Below, piece after piece: positions 61,015-64,000 of a stretch of 64,000 nucleotides of DNA. Each line of letters starts with the position of its first letter. The first letter of the stretch is position 1. This DNA comes from an uncultured Saprospiraceae bacterium (GTDB lineage Bacteria > Bacteroidota > Bacteroidia > Chitinophagales > Saprospiraceae), in assembly GCA_937872385.1 (NCBI GenBank), contig CALMSO010000026.1, forward strand, positions 62,001 to 126,000, given 5' to 3'. The notes below the pieces were generated by a model. It worked only from the letters and a program-made list of their open reading frames with translations, ran no database searches and was not told the DNA's origin. The position numbers were made by a program, and so were the translations under genes.

Positions 61015-62205
61015 ATGCTTAAAAAGCGCTTTACCCTAAATATCATCATGTCAATTAGAAAAACTTTATTCCCTGCTCTCTTACTACAGCTTTTATTAGC
61101 TTGTGGCTTAGACAATAACAAATCTGTGGATAATAACGAACTAAATAAATGTGTTGTGGACACGACGGGCCGAGCAAAAATCCCTAACGAGGGTATCATG
61201 CAGGGCATCTATCGGATGGCGCATTATGCAGGCTCGGAAAATTTATTTGTCGGATATAATAGTTTCAGTAATCAATTAGAATGTATTGATCTGGAAACAT
61301 TGCAAGCTGTTAAAATCATTACATTGCCGCCGGAAGGACCTACCTTTGTAGCCGGATTGATGAGCTTTTATTATCATAACCGAGATTCTATCTTCCTGTT
61401 AGGTTCCTATAAGCTGGCTTTGATAAATGACCGCGGTGAAGTGCATTTTGCAGAAAATATCAATCGGGAAGTGCGTAAAATTACAGGATTAGACTTTGTG
61501 CGTTATTCTATTTATAATGACCCCAATAATAATCAACCTATTTATTATAATCCTAAAGATGGTAAACTTTACTTTGCTATCAAATCATTTGGCAATCCTT
61601 CTACAACGGATTATTATGAAAATCCGCTTTGCGCGCGCCTGAATTTAGTGGATATGCACATCGAAACGATGCCTCTTTACTATCCGGATGCCTTTAAACA
61701 AACGAACACTTATTATCCTTTGGACAAGCCCAATTTACTTTTTATGTCCGAACAAATTATTTACAGTTTCAAACACCAATCGGATATTTATCGGTTTGAT
61801 CTTGCCGCGGGCAGTTCCGAGCGCTTTAGCTGCCCTTCTGCCCATCAGGTCAATGAAGTAGCGCCCCTTGAGCAGGCCCGGCGCGGCGACCAGTTTGCAG
61901 TGATGCAGCACCTCAGTAATAATCCTGAATATAAATTTATACTTTTTGATCCGTTTGCCGGATATTATTATCGTTTTTATTATGGCGCCTATCCCTATCC
62001 GGACGAACCCAACGCTGGCGGAAAACGGGGCTACTTATACGTTTCAGTGATTGATACAAATTTTCAGTTACGGCACGAAGAACAATTATCTTTGCAATAT
62101 CGCTATTTTGGGGCTACAGCCACACCCCGGGGGCTGCTCATCAAGGGTACTGACGAGGAAGAAGGATATAATAATTATACGTATTTTCGGTTTGTGTGTA
62201 AATAA
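61015..62205 (+). CDS. DUF4221-like beta-propeller lipoprotein B
   Basis: 396 residues from the ATG at 61015, chosen because it lies at the same distance from the repeat as the mini-protein ATG; an ATG at 61048 gives a more usual signal (MSIRKTLFPALLLQLLLAC, Cys19). Lipobox LLAC in either case. Strand modules include IDLETLQAVKIITLPPEGPTF, DSIFLLGSYKLALINDRGEVHF, YKFILFDPFAGYYYRFYYG and RYFGATATPRGLLIKG, aligning with those of lipoprotein A (YDPWRRLFYRI; EGLLIS). It has its own promoter copy. Function unknown; a partner or receptor for the mini-protein is possible. Confidence 0.8.
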   Translation: MLKKRFTLNIIMSIRKTLFPALLLQLLLACGLDNNKSVDNNELNKCVVDTTGRAKIPNEGIMQGIYRMAHYAGSENLFVGYNSFSNQLECIDLETLQAVKIITLPPEGPTFVAGLMSFYYHNRDSIFLLGSYKLALINDRGEVHFAENINREVRKITGLDFVRYSIYNDPNNNQPIYYNPKDGKLYFAIKSFGNPSTTDYYENPLCARLNLVDMHIETMPLYYPDAFKQTNTYYPLDKPNLLFMSEQIIYSFKHQSDIYRFDLAAGSSERFSCPSAHQVNEVAPLEQARRGDQFAVMQHLSNNPEYKFILFDPFAGYYYRFYYGAYPYPDEPNAGGKRGYLYVSVIDTNFQLRHEEQLSLQYRYFGATATPRGLLIKGTDEEEGYNNYTYFRFVCK

Positions 62206-62222
62206 TTGTATAATAAAGTAAA

Positions 62223-62241
62223 TAAGTAATGGGACATTGTT
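62223..62241 (+). repeat. R1 repeat, 19-nt copy
   Basis: TAAGTAATGGGACATTGTT, 17 bp after the stop of lipoprotein gene B, between convergent genes. Identical to 46569-46587. Confidence 0.8.
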
Positions 62242-62245
62242 ATTA

Positions 62246-62734
62246 TCAAAATAAGCTACCCTGTGCGGCAAAACTCGCCGGATTTTCCAATTCTAATAAC
62301 TTGCGCTTCATGTCTAACCCGTAAAAATAACCTTGCAGGTCGCCGTTTTTAGCAATGACGCGGTGGCAAGGCACGATGATGGCGATAGGATTGTTGCGAT
62401 TGGCCATGCCCACCGCGCGTACGGCGGTAGGGTTGCCTATTTTTTCGGCGATGGCCGAGTAGGTAGTGGTGCGCCCGTAAGGAATTTCCAGCAGGGCCTG
62501 CCAAACCGCCTTATTGAAATCAGGGGCGCCGCCCCAGTCGAGGTTCAGCTCGAAACTACTGCGCGTACCGCTGAAATATTCGGATAGCTGCTGCACGGCC
62601 TCTTGCAAGAGCGCTGGCACAGGCGCGTCTGGGCAGGGGGACAGATCCGTACGTTTCACCGAGCTGATGCCCAGTTCGCTGCCTACGATTTCAAAACAAC
62701 CGAAAGGCGAGTGGAGGTAGGTTTTTTCAAGCAT
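62246..62734 (-). CDS. ogt: Methylated-DNA-protein-cysteine methyltransferase
   Basis: 162 residues from the ATG at 62734 (upstream frame to 62773 adds 13 unlike residues). Ribonuclease-like N-domain, then FNKAVWQALLEIPYGRTTTYSAIAEKIGNPTAVRAVGMANRNNPIAIIVPCHRVIAKNGDLQGY with the acceptor cysteine in PCHRV. It removes methyl groups from O6-guanine in a suicidal reaction. Ogt-type single domain, no AdaA domain. Monocistronic by appearance. Confidence 0.95.
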   Translation of the reverse strand: MLEKTYLHSPFGCFEIVGSELGISSVKRTDLSPCPDAPVPALLQEAVQQLSEYFSGTRSSFELNLDWGGAPDFNKAVWQALLEIPYGRTTTYSAIAEKIGNPTAVRAVGMANRNNPIAIIVPCHRVIAKNGDLQGYFYGLDMKRKLLELENPASFAAQGSLF

Positions 62735-62839
62735 AGTGTTTTTTTTATCGACGCGCTTTAGCCGCCGCATCATGAATATTATATGATTGAAAAATTTCTA
62801 TTTTAGAAACGTGATAATGAACATTTTAGTTGTTTTTAA

Positions 62840-63991
62840 TCAATACTCTTCGCTTGGTGCATAGACAGCAGTGCGCAGCACTTCTTCATAATAAGCCTCG
62901 TATTCTGGCAAAATATTTTTAATATCAAACCGCTTGGCCTGAGCTAAGGCATTGGCGCGGAAGCGTTGTAGCACCTCCTCATTCTCGAGAATGGTCAGGG
63001 CATTTTTTGCCATTTGCTCTACGTCGCCCACTTCGCTCAGTAGGCCCGTTTCTCCGTGAATGTTTACCTCCGGCAGGCCTCCGGCATTGCTCGACACCAC
63101 CGGCACTTCGCAGGCCATAGCCTCCAGTGCTGCCAATCCAAAACTTTCGCTTTCGGAGGGCATCACAAACAAATCGGCGATGGCCAGCAGTTCTTCGATG
63201 GCATCTTGTTTGCCGAGAAAGCGCACTTCGTGGCAAAGCTCTAATTTACGACAAAGTTCTTCCATATTGTGGCGCTCGGGCCCGTCGCCGATTAGAATGA
63301 GCTTGCTCGGTAGCTTTTCGTGCACTTTTTTGAATACATGAATAACGTCTTCTACCCGTTTCAATTTGCGAAAATTGGAAATGTGCAGCAGGATGCGCTC
63401 CCCTTCCGGGGCAATGGCTTTTTTGAAGTGGTCTTTATTACTTTTGGTAAAACGGTCGAAATCAATGAAATTGTAAATAACCCGAATTTCTTTATTGATA
63501 TTGAAAAAATCGCAGGTTTGCTGACGCAGGCTCTCGGATACAGCAGTGACCCCATCGGATTTATTAATAGAAAATTCGACCACGGGAGCAAAGGTATTGT
63601 TGTTGCCCACGATGGTAATGTCGGTGCCGTGCAAGGTTGTGATATAAGGTACATAACGCCCCTCGGACAGGAGAATTTTTTTCGCCACATAAGCCACCGT
63701 AGCGTGCGGGATGGCATAGTGTACGTGCAGGAGGTCGAGTTTTTCAAATTTGACTACGTCCACCATTTTGCTGGCCAAGGCGGTATCGTAGGGTGGATAT
63801 TCAAAAAGCGGATAATCTTCGCCGGTCACTTCGTGAAAGGTCACATTTTCGTGGAATGCCGACAGCCGCACGGGCCGCCGATAGGTGATGAAGTGTACCT
63901 GATGTCCGTTTCTGGCTAAGGCCAAGCCCAGTTCTGTAGCCAATACTCCGCTACCGCCGTAGGTAGGATAACAAACAATGCCTATTCTCAT
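62840..63991 (-). CDS. bshA: N-acetyl-alpha-D-glucosaminyl L-malate synthase BshA
   Basis: 383 residues. GT-B fold with MRIGIVCYPTYGGSGVLATELGLALARNGHQVHFITYRRPVRL, LDLLHVHYAIPHATVAYVAKKIL, PYITTLHGTDITIVG, VSESLRQQTCDFF and, in the C-half, FVMPSESESFGLAALEAMACEVPVVSSNAGGLPEV. These are diagnostic of BshA, first enzyme of bacillithiol synthesis, joining UDP-GlcNAc and L-malate. It starts 9 bp before the window end, so neighbours on that side are unseen. Confidence 0.95.
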   Translation of the reverse strand: MRIGIVCYPTYGGSGVLATELGLALARNGHQVHFITYRRPVRLSAFHENVTFHEVTGEDYPLFEYPPYDTALASKMVDVVKFEKLDLLHVHYAIPHATVAYVAKKILLSEGRYVPYITTLHGTDITIVGNNNTFAPVVEFSINKSDGVTAVSESLRQQTCDFFNINKEIRVIYNFIDFDRFTKSNKDHFKKAIAPEGERILLHISNFRKLKRVEDVIHVFKKVHEKLPSKLILIGDGPERHNMEELCRKLELCHEVRFLGKQDAIEELLAIADLFVMPSESESFGLAALEAMACEVPVVSSNAGGLPEVNIHGETGLLSEVGDVEQMAKNALTILENEEVLQRFRANALAQAKRFDIKNILPEYEAYYEEVLRTAVYAPSEEY

Positions 63992-64000
63992 AATGATTTT

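Overview
The window comes from a gliding-type Bacteroidota genome, most likely of the Saprospiria (Lewinella/Haliscomenobacter-like). This is inferred from gene content: SprA, GldD, GldE and GldH of the type IX secretion/gliding machinery; two large SprB-repeat proteins with T9SS type-B C-terminal signals; promoters of the Bacteroidota form TTG-N19-TAnnTTTG; absence of Shine-Dalgarno sequences; a split transketolase; an ATP synthase operon lacking beta and epsilon; and a bacillithiol gene. No rRNA, tRNA, CRISPR array, transposase or phage gene was seen. Base composition looks roughly balanced over most of the window and clearly AT-richer around 58.8-62.2 kb.

Layout. 0-2.3 kb: 3' part of a T9SS-exported adhesin-like protein. 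2.4-7.4 kb (minus): glycosyltransferase, then gldD, gldE, ssb, mutY and a small lipoprotein. 7.5-12.3 kb (plus): HU, split transketolase, sterol-desaturase-family enzyme, trans-sulfuration PLP enzyme. 12.4-29.8 kb (minus): cyclophilin, a 1540-residue T9SS cargo, hutI, the giant sprA, ruvA, a TraB/GumN protein and a DUF3137 membrane protein. 30.0-32.4 kb (plus): grpE-dnaJ-gldH. 32.7-35.8 kb (plus): a complete SDP-like antimicrobial peptide operon (HTH gene, SdpC-like precursor, SdpA, SdpB, DUF1648/SdpI-like immunity protein). 35.8-38.5 kb (minus): sodium/solute symporter with a tiny membrane partner, DUF547 protein. 38.7-42.2 kb: uppS and bamA. 42.3-44.0 kb (minus): small DUF7009-like protein and MscS channel. 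44.2-48.3 kb: adenine deaminase, PAP2-like membrane protein, kynurenine 3-monooxygenase. 48.5-54.1 kb: atpB-E-F-H-A-G. 54.3-58.8 kb: sugar nucleotidyltransferase, flavin reductase, ACMSD, pheS. 59.1-62.2 kb: a secreted cysteine-rich mini-protein and two DUF4221-like lipoproteins, with a duplicated 75-bp promoter/leader. 62.2-64.0 kb (minus): Ogt-type methyltransferase and bshA.

The two most interesting accessory systems are the SDP-like toxin operon, whose precursor carries the C-x5-C plus hydrophobic core architecture of Bacillus SDP peptide, and the cysteine-rich peptide/propeller-lipoprotein island driven by identical promoter copies. The intergenic regions also hold several dispersed repeat families: a 19-nt element placed just after stop codons, a 71-bp element in three copies, two heptanucleotide tandem arrays and a G-rich tract. 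Functions are assigned from recognised sequence motifs and remembered family features; no database search was possible.
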